From NCBI GenBank assembly GCA_017533565.1, contig JAFXHU010000013.1, positions 1-49,339 of the forward strand: a stretch of 49,339 nt of DNA, in the 5' to 3' direction. Below are positions 35,241-42,315 of this stretch, in pieces (within the stretch, counting starts at the first letter, position 1; every line of letters starts with the position of its first letter). Both the position numbers and the translations under genes were made by a program. The notes under the pieces are model-generated. The model made no database searches and was not told where the DNA came from. It saw only the letters and a program-made list of their open reading frames with translations. The DNA is from Clostridia bacterium. GTDB taxonomy: Bacteria > Bacillota > Clostridia > Oscillospirales > CAG-272.

Positions 35241-35283
35241 AAATTATCAAAAAATGCCGACAAAAGCGAGCATAGAGGTGTAT

Positions 35284-35727
35284 ATGGGCTTGTGTGAATA
35301 CGAGGCAAAGGTTCGGGCGTTAAGCAACGACCCCTACGCCATAAGAGAATTCAGCAGCGGTGAGATTGCGGAGGCGGTCGTCGATATTTTCGCGGCAAGG
35401 GACAGCCTTTCCCCGTGGGAGTACGAATATATTCGTCATTTATACCGACATTATCTTGCGGATTTTCGGGTTATGCGACTCGATGCGAGCAGTCACAGGA
35501 GCGTTTATTTAAGCCTTCTTGCCTCGTTTGACATAATTGCGGAGCTTGAGCAATATTGCTTTTGCGAGGCGGCGAATTTGCGGTCGGTGGGTGCGGAGGT
35601 AAGACGGCACTACCGCGAAACGGCGCGCGAGCTTATAGACAGGGGGCGGCTTTTTTCGTCGGAATGGTGGGAGCTTTGCCGAAAATATTGCATTGAGCTT
35701 TGGTACAAAAACGGCTTTTTCCATTGA
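35284..35727 (+). CDS. Hypothetical protein, about 147 residues
   Basis: I do not recognise a family. The protein is mostly helical and charged with many Tyr and Arg, soluble and without a signal peptide, for example SPWEYEYIRHLYRHYLADF and ELEQYCFCEAANL. The start at 35284 (MGLCEYEAK) follows AGAGGTG; an upstream ATG at 35254 has no ribosome binding site and lies about 10 bases from the -10 box. Its promoter spacer contains an operator shared with the divergent XRE gene, which suggests that the small regulator controls it. Confidence 0.65.
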   Translation: MGLCEYEAKVRALSNDPYAIREFSSGEIAEAVVDIFAARDSLSPWEYEYIRHLYRHYLADFRVMRLDASSHRSVYLSLLASFDIIAELEQYCFCEAANLRSVGAEVRRHYRETARELIDRGRLFSSEWWELCRKYCIELWYKNGFFH

Positions 35728-35742
35728 TATTTAAGCGCAAAA

Positions 35743-35774
35743 AACGGAGGCGGGTGAAAATATCCGTCTCCGTT
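35743..35774 (-). terminator. Terminator after the MazG-like gene
   Basis: AACGGAG/CTCCGTT with an inner CGG/CCG, followed by a T-run on the minus strand. It may also stop the hypothetical gene on the plus strand. Confidence 0.75.
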
Positions 35775-35779
35775 ATGCT

Positions 35780-36115
35780 TTATATATCCCCCTCGGCGCG
35801 GTTTATGGCGCGCTCGCGCGAAAAGCCGTCGGGATAGCGTGCCGCAAGCTTTTCGACGTTTCGGGAAAAAATCTCCTCAAGCGGAATGCCGAGGGCGGTT
35901 GCCGCCTCCGCAAGATACCAGGCAACGTCGCCAAGCTCCTTTATAAGGTGGTCGCGGTCAAGCTCCTTTCCGTGAAAAAGATGCTTTTTCATTATCTCGA
36001 TTGCCTCGCCCGACTCTCCTGAAAGTCCCATAAGACTGTTTAAAAGCATATCCTTTTCGGATATATCCGAATTGATTGTTCGCATTGCGAGTCTTTGATA
36101 TTCGTTAATTTCCAT
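35780..36115 (-). CDS. MazG-like nucleotide pyrophosphohydrolase
   Basis: A 111-residue all-alpha NTP pyrophosphohydrolase of the MazG superfamily. The metal-binding signature is visible as GESGEAIEIMKKHLFHG and then ELGDVAWYLAEAA, with paired Glu/Asp residues in two helices. Such enzymes hydrolyse (d)NTPs to monophosphates and clean up damaged nucleotides. The start at 36115 (MEINEYQRLA) follows GGAGAGAAAT; the frame is open further upstream but without support. It has a single-domain length. Confidence 0.9.
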   Translation of the reverse strand: MEINEYQRLAMRTINSDISEKDMLLNSLMGLSGESGEAIEIMKKHLFHGKELDRDHLIKELGDVAWYLAEAATALGIPLEEIFSRNVEKLAARYPDGFSRERAINRAEGDI

Positions 36116-36257
36116 ATTTCTCTCCAAAGCTTTATTTTGGTTTAATATTACCATACACGCAATGAAATTGTCAAGAAATTGCGGGGTTTTTTCATTTTTA
36201 TATTGCAAAGTCTGTGCTCGGTGTGCTAAAATAAAGAAAAAACTTTTTGGAGGGATT

Positions 36258-37025
36258 ATGAAATTCGGCGCACAGCTTTTTTCGGTAAACAACAAGTGTC
36301 AATCGGCGGAGGATATTCGCATCACCTTTAAAAAAATGAAGGAAATCGGTTACGAGTCGGTACAGCTTTCGGGCTTCCCCTACGATACCGAGGCAACGAG
36401 GGCGGCGGCAGACGAGGTTGGAATACATATCGGTCTTACGCACACTCCGATTCCCGAAATAATCAACAACACCGACGAGGTTATCAGAAAGCATCTTGTG
36501 ACGGGGGCGGACACGGTTGGCGTCGGCTTTCCCGCGGGTTACATAGAGGACGGAATTATTAAGTACGAGGAGCTGGTGCGCGACTTTTCGCCCGCGGTTG
36601 CAAAAATTCAGGCGGCGGGGCTTAACTTTGCGTATCACAACCATCATTACGAATTTGTGGATTTCGGTGGCTTTAACGTGATGGATTACCTTTACGAAAA
36701 CACGAATTGGAATTTCATTCTCGATACGGGTTGGGTACACTATACGGGAACCGACGTGCTTGCAACCATAAGGAAGTACAAGGACAGACTTAAATACGTT
36801 CACCTTAAGGATTTCCGTGTGCCGAACGAGGGTCCCGAAAGCTCGTGGGGCATCGTATCGCTTTACGAGGGCGGTATAGATTGGGATTCTATTATTGCGG
36901 AGCTTATCAAGGTGGGCACGGAAATCGCATACGTCGAGCAGGATACCGCAAGCAAGATGCCCGACCCGTACGGCGAAATGGAAAAGAGCTTTTTACAGCT
37001 TAAGGCTCACGGTTGGGTTAAATAA
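36258..37025 (+). CDS. Sugar phosphate isomerase/epimerase-like TIM barrel
   Basis: A 255-residue protein of the xylose isomerase-like/AP endonuclease 2 TIM-barrel superfamily. FGAQLFSV begins the first strand, FAYHNHHYEF (about 125-134) and ILDTGWVH (about 157) carry likely metal-binding His and Asp, VHLKDF (about 182) follows and AYVEQDT near 224 holds the final Glu. These residues are typical of sugar or inositol epimerases and isomerases. GGAGGG precedes the start and TTGCAA-N18-TAAAAT lies upstream. It is a single gene, so no pathway is indicated. Confidence 0.87.
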   Translation: MKFGAQLFSVNNKCQSAEDIRITFKKMKEIGYESVQLSGFPYDTEATRAAADEVGIHIGLTHTPIPEIINNTDEVIRKHLVTGADTVGVGFPAGYIEDGIIKYEELVRDFSPAVAKIQAAGLNFAYHNHHYEFVDFGGFNVMDYLYENTNWNFILDTGWVHYTGTDVLATIRKYKDRLKYVHLKDFRVPNEGPESSWGIVSLYEGGIDWDSIIAELIKVGTEIAYVEQDTASKMPDPYGEMEKSFLQLKAHGWVK

Positions 37026-37035
37026 TTTTTACCAA

Positions 37036-37069
37036 GGCTTCCCCGCCAACAGACGGGGAGGCTTTTTTT
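37036..37069 (+). terminator. Terminator after the isomerase-like gene
   Basis: GGCTTCCCCG pairs with CGGGGAGGCT (with wobbles) and a T-run follows. Confidence 0.8.
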
Positions 37070-37207
37070 ATTTTACATTTTGCTTGGCAATCGGACGGTT
37101 TTTTCCGCGAGGGGCGTTTTTCCTTTCCCTTCCCCGCCGCGGTTTTAGGGAGGCGGCATTGAGGGCGAAGCACGGGCGAATTTTTTTGATTTTTTTGCAA
37201 AAAGGGG

Positions 37208-37236
37208 TTGACAAGTGTTGAAAAATCGGCTATAAT
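37208..37236 (+). promoter_or_regulatory. Promoter of lexA
   Basis: TTGACA, 17 bases, TATAAT. Confidence 0.92.
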
Positions 37237-37241
37237 CTAAA

Positions 37242-37257
37242 TGAGCCAAATGGCTCA
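37242..37257. promoter_or_regulatory. Candidate LexA operator
   Basis: TGAGCCAAATGGCTCA, a perfect 7-2-7 palindrome at the expected transcript start of lexA. It differs from the Bacillus CGAAC-N4-GTTCG box. Confidence 0.65.
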
Positions 37258-37276
37258 CAATAAAAAGGAGGGTGTT

Positions 37277-37891
37277 ATGAGAAGCAAAAATACCGAATTA
37301 TACGGCAAAATTACAGCTTTTGTCAACGAATATTTCGATAGATGCGGCCGTTCCCCCTCCACACGAGAGATTGAAGGCGGCACGGGAATTTCAAGGCCGA
37401 CGGTGCAAAGATACCTTCGCGAGATGGAGGAGCGCGGCGAGCTTGAATACGACGGACACCGCGGAATCGTCACCGATTATATGCGAGGAGCGGCGGGTGC
37501 AACCACCCCCGTGCTTATGGGAAATGCAATCCCTTGCGGTATGCTTAACGAGGTTTGCGATGCGGAGCTTGAAACGGTGAGAATGCCCGTTGCCCTTACG
37601 GGACAGGGGGAATTTTTCCTCCTTCGCGCGAGAGGTAACTCAATGATAAACGCGGGGATTGACGACGGCGACCTTGTGCTGATTAAGCGGTGCGAAAGAG
37701 TCAGACAGGGACGGATTGCCGCATTCCTTTACGACGGGGCGGAAACAACGCTTAAAAGATATAAGGAAAGGGACGAAGCGATATACCTCGTACCCGAAAA
37801 CGACGAAATGGAGCCGATTGTAATTCGCGGTCGCGACCGCGCAAGGCTCACCGTGCAGGGCGAGGCGGTTATGGTGCTTAAGGACCTTTGA
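37277..37891 (+). CDS. lexA: LexA repressor
   Basis: A 204-residue LexA: winged helix-turn-helix (RSPSTREIEGGTGISRPTVQ) and a C-terminal S24 peptidase domain with Ser in GNSMINAGI and Lys in ETTLKRYKE. It represses DNA damage genes and cleaves itself when RecA filaments form. The likely cleavage site is NAIPCGML, a Cys-Gly bond like that of UmuD instead of Ala-Gly. AAAGGAGGG precedes the start. A palindrome at its own transcript start suggests autoregulation. A 53-residue gene follows 16 bases later. Confidence 0.92.
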   Translation: MRSKNTELYGKITAFVNEYFDRCGRSPSTREIEGGTGISRPTVQRYLREMEERGELEYDGHRGIVTDYMRGAAGATTPVLMGNAIPCGMLNEVCDAELETVRMPVALTGQGEFFLLRARGNSMINAGIDDGDLVLIKRCERVRQGRIAAFLYDGAETTLKRYKERDEAIYLVPENDEMEPIVIRGRDRARLTVQGEAVMVLKDL

Positions 37892-37907
37892 TTTTAAGGA
37901 GATTACA

Positions 37908-38069
37908 ATGAGAAAGTATATAGTTACCTTTACGAGAGATTACGGAAAAACATACGAAAACAGAGTGGTTGAGAGTACGACGCATACAGCCGCGTACATA
38001 ATTGTTGACCTCACGCTCCCGCCCTTCGGTGCGATAATATCCGTCGTTAACGCGGAGCAGTGCGCGTAA
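37908..38069 (+). CDS. Small 53-residue protein downstream of lexA
   Basis: A short frame from MRKYIVTFTRDYGKTYENRV to AEQCA. It begins 16 bases after the lexA stop and has a good ribosome binding site, AAGGAGAT, 5 bases before ATG. The order suggests co-transcription with lexA and so a possible role in the damage response. I do not recognise a family. The middle (AAYIIVDLTLPPFGAIISVV) is hydrophobic but contains Asp and Pro, so it is not a clear membrane helix. Confidence 0.7.
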   Translation: MRKYIVTFTRDYGKTYENRVVESTTHTAAYIIVDLTLPPFGAIISVVNAEQCA

Positions 38070-38146
38070 TTTCACTTTATTCGGCACAGTAAACGGGTAG
38101 AGTGGCGGGATTAAATAAATTAACCCGCGATTGTGAAAAATAACGC

Positions 38147-38175
38147 TTGACAAGGCTATATATTTGTGCTATAAT
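38147..38175 (+). promoter_or_regulatory. Promoter of tRNA-Gln
   Basis: TTGACA, 17 bases, TATAAT. Confidence 0.9.
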
Positions 38176-38223
38176 CTCTATCGGATTTGTGTACGGACTC
38201 CGTCCGCGCCCAAAAAATCATAT

Positions 38224-38298
38224 AGGGGTATCGCCAAGCGGTAAGGCAAAGGACTTTGACTCCTTCACTCGTTGGTTCAAATCCAGCTACCCCTGCCA
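38224..38298 (+). tRNA. tRNA-Gln (TTG)
   Basis: 75 bases with encoded CCA. Acceptor stem AGGGGTA/TACCCCT, anticodon loop CTTTGAC with TTG, T loop TTCAAAT. Confidence 0.95.
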
Positions 38299-38335
38299 AA
38301 AAATCCGACAAGTCGAAACTTGTCGGATTTTTTAT
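38299..38335 (+). terminator. Terminator of tRNA-Gln
   Basis: AAAATCCGACAAG pairs with CTTGTCGGATTTT and a T-run follows. The hairpin array starts immediately after. Confidence 0.9.
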
Positions 38336-38561
38336 CCAAGCCGCAGGGCTTGGTATATCATCGCCGCACAGCGTGCGGTGCATATCATCAGCCCCCTTGG
38401 GGCTGTATCTCATCACGCTTTAGCGTGCATTTCCTGCGGCTTGATGATATACAACGGCATGCCGTTGGTGATATGCAAAACTCTGTTTTGATGATATACA
38501 AAGCGTTCCGCTTTGGTGATATGCAATGCTTCGCATTGATGATATGCAAGGCTTTCGCCTT
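38336..38561. repeat. Array of nine hairpins with inverting GATGATATRC linkers
   Basis: Nine short perfect stems (4-7 bp, each of different sequence) follow one another. Examples are CCAAGCC/GGCTTGG, CCGCAC/GTGCGG, CACGCT/AGCGTG, AAAGCG/CGCTTT and AATGC/GCATT. They are separated by a 10-12-base linker. In the left part the linker reads TATATCATC, GCATATCATC or GTATCTCATC. In the right part it reads GATGATATAC or GGTGATATGC, its reverse complement. AAGCCGCAGG (38338-38347) also pairs with CCTGCGGCTT (38433-38442). No gene is supported here. Confidence 0.85.
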
Positions 38562-38711
38562 GATTTTGGAGCTTTGCTTTATTCTTTTCGCGGTTTATGT
38601 ATTTCCCGCGATTTTCTTCCGTCAGCCTTTACTATATACGGGCGGGTTTTATGCGGTTTTTCATAGAGAATGACGAAAGAATTTTTTCTTAAAGTTTTTT
38701 TGAAAAAGGAC
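38562..38711. other. Spacer between hairpin array and rpmB promoter
   Basis: About 150 bases without a supported gene or structure; T-rich in its first part. Confidence 0.5.
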
Positions 38712-38740
38712 TTGCATTTTTAAAGGTGATATGATATAAT
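38712..38740 (+). promoter_or_regulatory. Promoter of rpmB
   Basis: TTGCAT, 17 bases, TATAAT. The leader of about 70 bases ends with TAGGAGGT. Confidence 0.8.
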
Positions 38741-38815
38741 AGCAAATGCCGATTTATGATTAATCAAAAAAACATATAAAATTCGGCCCAAGGGCTGATT
38801 TTAGGAGGTATTAAA

Positions 38816-39001
38816 ATGGCTAAGTGCAGTATCTGCGGCAAGGGCGTTACCTTTGGTCACAACGTTTCCCACTCTAACCGCAAGACCAACAGAACCTGGA
38901 AGCCCAATATCCGCAAGGTAAAGGCGGTTGTTGACGGTTCTCACCAGACTGTTGCAGTTTGCTCTCGTTGCCTTCGTTCGGGAAAGGTAGAGCGCGCATA
39001 A
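38816..39001 (+). CDS. rpmB: Ribosomal protein L28
   Basis: A 61-residue L28 of the large subunit. MAKCSICGKG and CSRCLRSGKV show the paired Cys motifs of the zinc-binding form. NVSHSNRKTNRTWKPNI is the family signature. TAGGAGGT lies 8 bases before the start. A single-gene unit with its own promoter and terminator. Confidence 0.97.
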   Translation: MAKCSICGKGVTFGHNVSHSNRKTNRTWKPNIRKVKAVVDGSHQTVAVCSRCLRSGKVERA

Positions 39002-39004
39002 TGC

Positions 39005-39037
39005 AAAACTCCGCTTGTGAAAGCGGAGTTTTTGTTT
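39005..39037 (+). terminator. Terminator of rpmB
   Basis: AAAACTCCGCTT pairs with AAGCGGAGTTTT and T-rich sequence follows. Confidence 0.9.
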
Positions 39038-39135
39038 TTGTTACGGGTTTCCAAGGATTGTTTTGGCGGGCGTTTATTCGCTCGGCTTAACGCCTCCCGT
39101 ATATTAGGGTATTAAGTATAAATCTTGAATATAAA

Positions 39136-39876
39136 ATGAAAAAAACGATTTGTTTAGTTGATTGCCGCATACCGAAGGAGGCAAAGAGGAGGCTTTCGCT
39201 CCTCGGTTTTGAGGTTATGCTACTTCCCCCGCATCCCGCGCTTTCGGAGGCGGTCGCCTCGCACACCGATATGCTTATTTGCAGGCTTGGTGACGAGGTA
39301 ATTTCGCTTGCGGAATATTGCGACGCGTCTCCGTATATTTTTACCGACCTTTTCGATTATATCGGCAAAAGCGGAAAGAAAATATATTTTACCGACGACA
39401 GGCTTTCGGGCGAATACCCGCGGGACTGTGCGCTTAACTGCCTTAAAATGGGGGAGTATTTGTTCGTAAAGGCTGACACCTGCTCCCGTCGCATAATCGA
39501 AAGGGCAAGAGAGCTTGGCTTGACGGTGGTAAGCGTAAGGCAGGGCTATCCCGCCTGCACGGTATTAAGGCTTGACGACAGAAGCGCGATTACGGCGGAC
39601 CGCGGTATGGCAGCCGCAATGAGTGATGTCGGAATTACCGTTTACGGTATTGAAAACGGAGGTATCGACCTACCTCCCCACGAATACGGCTTTATCGGAG
39701 GGGCGGCGGGCGTTTACAACGGATGTGTATATTTCGTCGGCAACCCCGATTTGCACCCAAGCGGAAAGAAAATTGCCGAGGCGTGCGAGGCTTGCGGTCT
39801 TGATACGGTATCACTTTGCGACGGGCGGCTCGTTGACGTCGGCGGTATCGCCTTTATTGAGTGTGACCTCGATTAA
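39136..39876 (+). CDS. DUF6873-type protein with a GME (guanidino-modifying enzyme) fold
   Basis: A 246-residue protein that I recognise by pattern as the DUF6873 GME-fold group, related in fold to arginine deiminase-type enzymes. GFIGGAAGVYNG, VYFVGNPDLHP and LVDVGGIAFIE are the repeated beta-alpha motifs. Function is not known and the catalytic Cys-His-Asp set of deiminases is not evident to me. No clear ribosome binding site precedes the ATG. Its last 66 bases overlap the end of the converging YtvI-like gene. Confidence 0.75.
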   Translation: MKKTICLVDCRIPKEAKRRLSLLGFEVMLLPPHPALSEAVASHTDMLICRLGDEVISLAEYCDASPYIFTDLFDYIGKSGKKIYFTDDRLSGEYPRDCALNCLKMGEYLFVKADTCSRRIIERARELGLTVVSVRQGYPACTVLRLDDRSAITADRGMAAAMSDVGITVYGIENGGIDLPPHEYGFIGGAAGVYNGCVYFVGNPDLHPSGKKIAEACEACGLDTVSLCDGRLVDVGGIAFIECDLD

Positions 39877-40860
39877 CACCGTAAAAATCGGAACGAGTAT
39901 CACACCGAATATTCCAAAAAGAGTATATCCGACGTAAAGCAAAAACAGGGTGATTATCGGGTGGACACCGAGGCTTTTGCCGAGGATTTTCGGCTCCGAA
40001 AGCTGGCGTATTACGGTTTGGACAACGTACAAAAGCACAAGACCGACACCAAGCCCGACGCCTCCCGTTGCGAAGGAATAAAGCGCCCAGGGTAAAAGCA
40101 CCGCGCCCGCACCGATAACGGGCAGTATGTCGAGAAGGGCTATAACTGCGGCGAGAATGAATGCCTCCGACCGACCGAGAAGCACGAGACCGACGAGCAT
40201 AATCCCGAAGGTCAAGAGCATAAGGCACAGATAGGAGCGAAGGTATTTTACGAGGGTGAGAAGAAAGCTTGCCTTGATTTTTGCACAAACCGCCGTAACG
40301 CGCGCGGGTAAAAATCCGCGGAAAAATCCCGAAATTTTATCAAGGTCGAGCGAAAGATACACCGACGAAATTACGGTTACGAGCAAAAACAGAAGCGCAC
40401 GGGGTATTCCGCCGACGAATACCGAAACGAAGCTTCCGAGAGATTCGGCAACCGAGGAAAGAAGCGCGAGGACGGCGTCGCCGACCCCCTCCCCTATTCT
40501 ACCGAGAATGCCGCCCACACCGTCGGTGATTTTCGAAATCATTTCCCCTATTTTATCAAGGCCGCCGTTTTGCAGAATATCGATAAGGCGCGCGGCAATT
40601 CCCCATACGGCAAGAGCCACGGCGGAAAGTGTTAGAAGCGTTGCAAGAAGCGTCAGCAAAAGCCGCAAAGCGCGCGGCGATATACCCGTTTTTTCGGACA
40701 GCCGTGCCGCAGGCTTATCAACCCAAAAGGCAATGACGGCGGCAATAAAAAAGGGCAAAACTGCAGCAAAGGCGTATTTAAACAAAAGGTAAATTCCCAA
40801 AAGCGCCCCGAAGATGATTACCGTTATATACGCCGTGCGGCGCAAACCGTTTATATTCAT
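39811..40860 (-). CDS. YtvI-like/AI-2E family membrane protein
   Basis: A 349-residue membrane protein of the AI-2E exporter superfamily. About seven hydrophobic segments, LLDILPVIGAGAVLLPWAL (about 265) and VQTVIRQLSEPKILGKSLG followed by HPIITLFLLYVG are the family motifs. Sporulation protein YtvI of Bacillus belongs to this group, but transport substrates are uncertain. Start at 40860 (MNINGLRRTAY) follows GGGGGAAAG; the open frame continues upstream without support. The C-terminal end overlaps the DUF6873 gene on the other strand by 66 bp. Confidence 0.85.
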   Translation of the reverse strand: MNINGLRRTAYITVIIFGALLGIYLLFKYAFAAVLPFFIAAVIAFWVDKPAARLSEKTGISPRALRLLLTLLATLLTLSAVALAVWGIAARLIDILQNGGLDKIGEMISKITDGVGGILGRIGEGVGDAVLALLSSVAESLGSFVSVFVGGIPRALLFLLVTVISSVYLSLDLDKISGFFRGFLPARVTAVCAKIKASFLLTLVKYLRSYLCLMLLTFGIMLVGLVLLGRSEAFILAAVIALLDILPVIGAGAVLLPWALYSFATGGVGLGVGLVLLYVVQTVIRQLSEPKILGKSLGVHPIITLFLLYVGYTLFGIFGVILVPIFTVLIEVTLNKGDTADVNEPPVAK

Positions 40861-40930
40861 ACTTTCCCCCATATACGTTTTAATTAAGTTTATCCAATAT
40901 TTAATCAATATATCACAAAGGAGAGAAAAA

Positions 40931-41404
40931 ATGGTAGTAATCGAAATGGAAAACGGCGGCGAAATCAAGCTTGAGCTTTATCCCGAGGCTGCGCCCATCA
41001 CCGTAAAAAACTTTGAGGGTCTTGTTAACGAGGGCTTTTACAACGGTCTTATTTTCCACAGAGTAATCAAGGGCTTTATGATTCAGGGCGGCGACCCGCA
41101 GGGGAACGGAATGGGCGGCGCGAAAAACAAAATCAAGGGCGAATTCCGTGCAAACGGCTGGGCAAATCCGATTAAGCACGAGCGCGGCGTAATCTCTATG
41201 GCAAGGGCATACGACCCCAACTCCGCATCCTCGCAATTCTTTATTATGCACAAGGATGCACCCCACCTCGACGGTCAGTATGCTGCATTCGGCAGAGTTG
41301 TATCGGGTATGGAGGTTGTTGACGAGATTGCCGAAATCCCCACCGACTACTCTGACAGACCGAAAATGGCAATGCGTATGAAGCGCGTTTATATTGAAGA
41401 ATAA
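40931..41404 (+). CDS. Cyclophilin-type peptidyl-prolyl isomerase
   Basis: A 157-residue cyclophilin that speeds cis-trans isomerisation of prolyl bonds during folding. FHRVIKGFMIQGGDPQGNG contains the catalytic Arg and the core motif, SMARAYDPNSASSQFFI the second and HLDGQYAAFGRVV the third. No signal peptide, so it acts in the cytosol. AAAGGAGAG precedes the ATG. A variant of the recurring 18-bp palindrome begins directly after its stop codon. Confidence 0.95.
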   Translation: MVVIEMENGGEIKLELYPEAAPITVKNFEGLVNEGFYNGLIFHRVIKGFMIQGGDPQGNGMGGAKNKIKGEFRANGWANPIKHERGVISMARAYDPNSASSQFFIMHKDAPHLDGQYAAFGRVVSGMEVVDEIAEIPTDYSDRPKMAMRMKRVYIEE

Positions 41405-41422
41405 TGTAAGTAATTATTTACA
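41405..41422. repeat. 18-bp palindrome, copy 4
   Basis: TGTAAGTAATTATTTACA, one mismatch; just after the cyclophilin stop codon and before its terminator. Confidence 0.7.
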
Positions 41423-41424
41423 AA

Positions 41425-41463
41425 AACACGGCTATGCAAAAAATTAGTGCATAGCCGTGTTAA
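41425..41463 (+). terminator. Terminator after the cyclophilin gene
   Basis: AACACGGCTATGC pairs with GCATAGCCGTGTT around an 11-base loop. Confidence 0.85.
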
Positions 41464-41480
41464 ATTTTACAAATTATGCA

Positions 41481-41514
41481 AAAACGGCGAGCCGATAAAG
41501 CGGCTCGCCGTTTT
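41481..41514. terminator. Terminator of the amino-sugar operon
   Basis: AAAACGGCGAGCCG pairs perfectly with CGGCTCGCCGTTTT around ATAAAG, 16 bases after the nagB stop. The A/T arms allow use on both strands. Confidence 0.9.
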
Positions 41515-41530
41515 CAGTCCCTGCTGTCGG

Positions 41531-42292
41531 TTATTTTTGAACAGCCTCGGGGTGCTTTTCCATAATTACGGAGAGTGCGTCCTCGTCGGCGCAGACGATA
41601 ACCTCGCCCTTAAAGAACTGGAGAATAGATGCGGGAACGCTCGGGGTTACGGGACCGAAGAGAGATTTTTCAAGGATGTCAGCCTTCCCCTTTCCCATAG
41701 CGAGAAGGAGAACCTTGTCGGCGTTCATAATCTGTCCGACGCCCATAGAGAGTGCCTGCGTGGGGACGTCCTCGCGCTTTGCAAAGAAGCGCGCGTTTGC
41801 ATCGATTGTAGAGTCGGTGAGGTCAACAAGACCCGTTCCCTTCGAAAAAGCAACGTCAGGCTCGTTAAAGCCGATGTGTCCGTTGTTACCGATGCCGAGA
41901 ACCTGTATATCAACTCCGCCCATAGACGCAACGACGGCGTCGTATCTTTCGCACTCCGCCTTCGGGTCGGCGGCAAGTCCGTTGGGGAGGTTGGTATTTT
42001 CCTCCTTTATATCAACGTGGTTAAAGAGGTTGTGGTGCATAAAGTAGGAGTAACTCTGGTCGTGGTCGGCGGAAAGTCCAACGTATTCGTCGAGGTTAAC
42101 GCTCTTTACGTCGGCAAAGGAGATTTCGCCGCTTTTATACCTTGCGATAAGCTCGGTGTACATACCGATGGGCGAGGAGCCGGTCGCAAGACCGAGAACT
42201 GCATTTTTCTTTTTCTGAAGAAGGGCGGTGATTACGTCAGCGCCGTTAATACCCGCATCGTAGGCGGTTTTTCCGTAGATAATCTTAATCAT
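41531..42292 (-). CDS. nagB: Glucosamine-6-phosphate deaminase
   Basis: A 253-residue NagB that turns glucosamine-6-phosphate into fructose-6-phosphate and ammonia. LGLATGSSPIGMY binds the phosphate, SVNLDEYVGLS holds the catalytic Asp, and GIGNNGHIGFNEP the His and Glu of the active site. It is the last gene of a three-gene minus-strand operon with a NahK-like kinase and a ROK kinase. AGGAGGAAG precedes the start. No nagA deacetylase is in view, so it is encoded elsewhere or the route starts from glucosamine-6-phosphate. Confidence 0.96.
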   Translation of the reverse strand: MIKIIYGKTAYDAGINGADVITALLQKKKNAVLGLATGSSPIGMYTELIARYKSGEISFADVKSVNLDEYVGLSADHDQSYSYFMHHNLFNHVDIKEENTNLPNGLAADPKAECERYDAVVASMGGVDIQVLGIGNNGHIGFNEPDVAFSKGTGLVDLTDSTIDANARFFAKREDVPTQALSMGVGQIMNADKVLLLAMGKGKADILEKSLFGPVTPSVPASILQFFKGEVIVCADEDALSVIMEKHPEAVQK

Positions 42293-42315
42293 TGTATCTT
42301 CCTCCTAAAATGAAA

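Noticed and set aside
38156-38416. Minus-strand frame with [11 protein letters not shown]-type sequence
   Set aside because: Antisense translation of tRNA-Gln and its flank, another common false annotation.
38336-38561. CRISPR array
   Set aside because: Units are about 25 bp, the linker changes orientation halfway, the sequence between linkers is self-complementary in every unit and there is no cas gene nearby.
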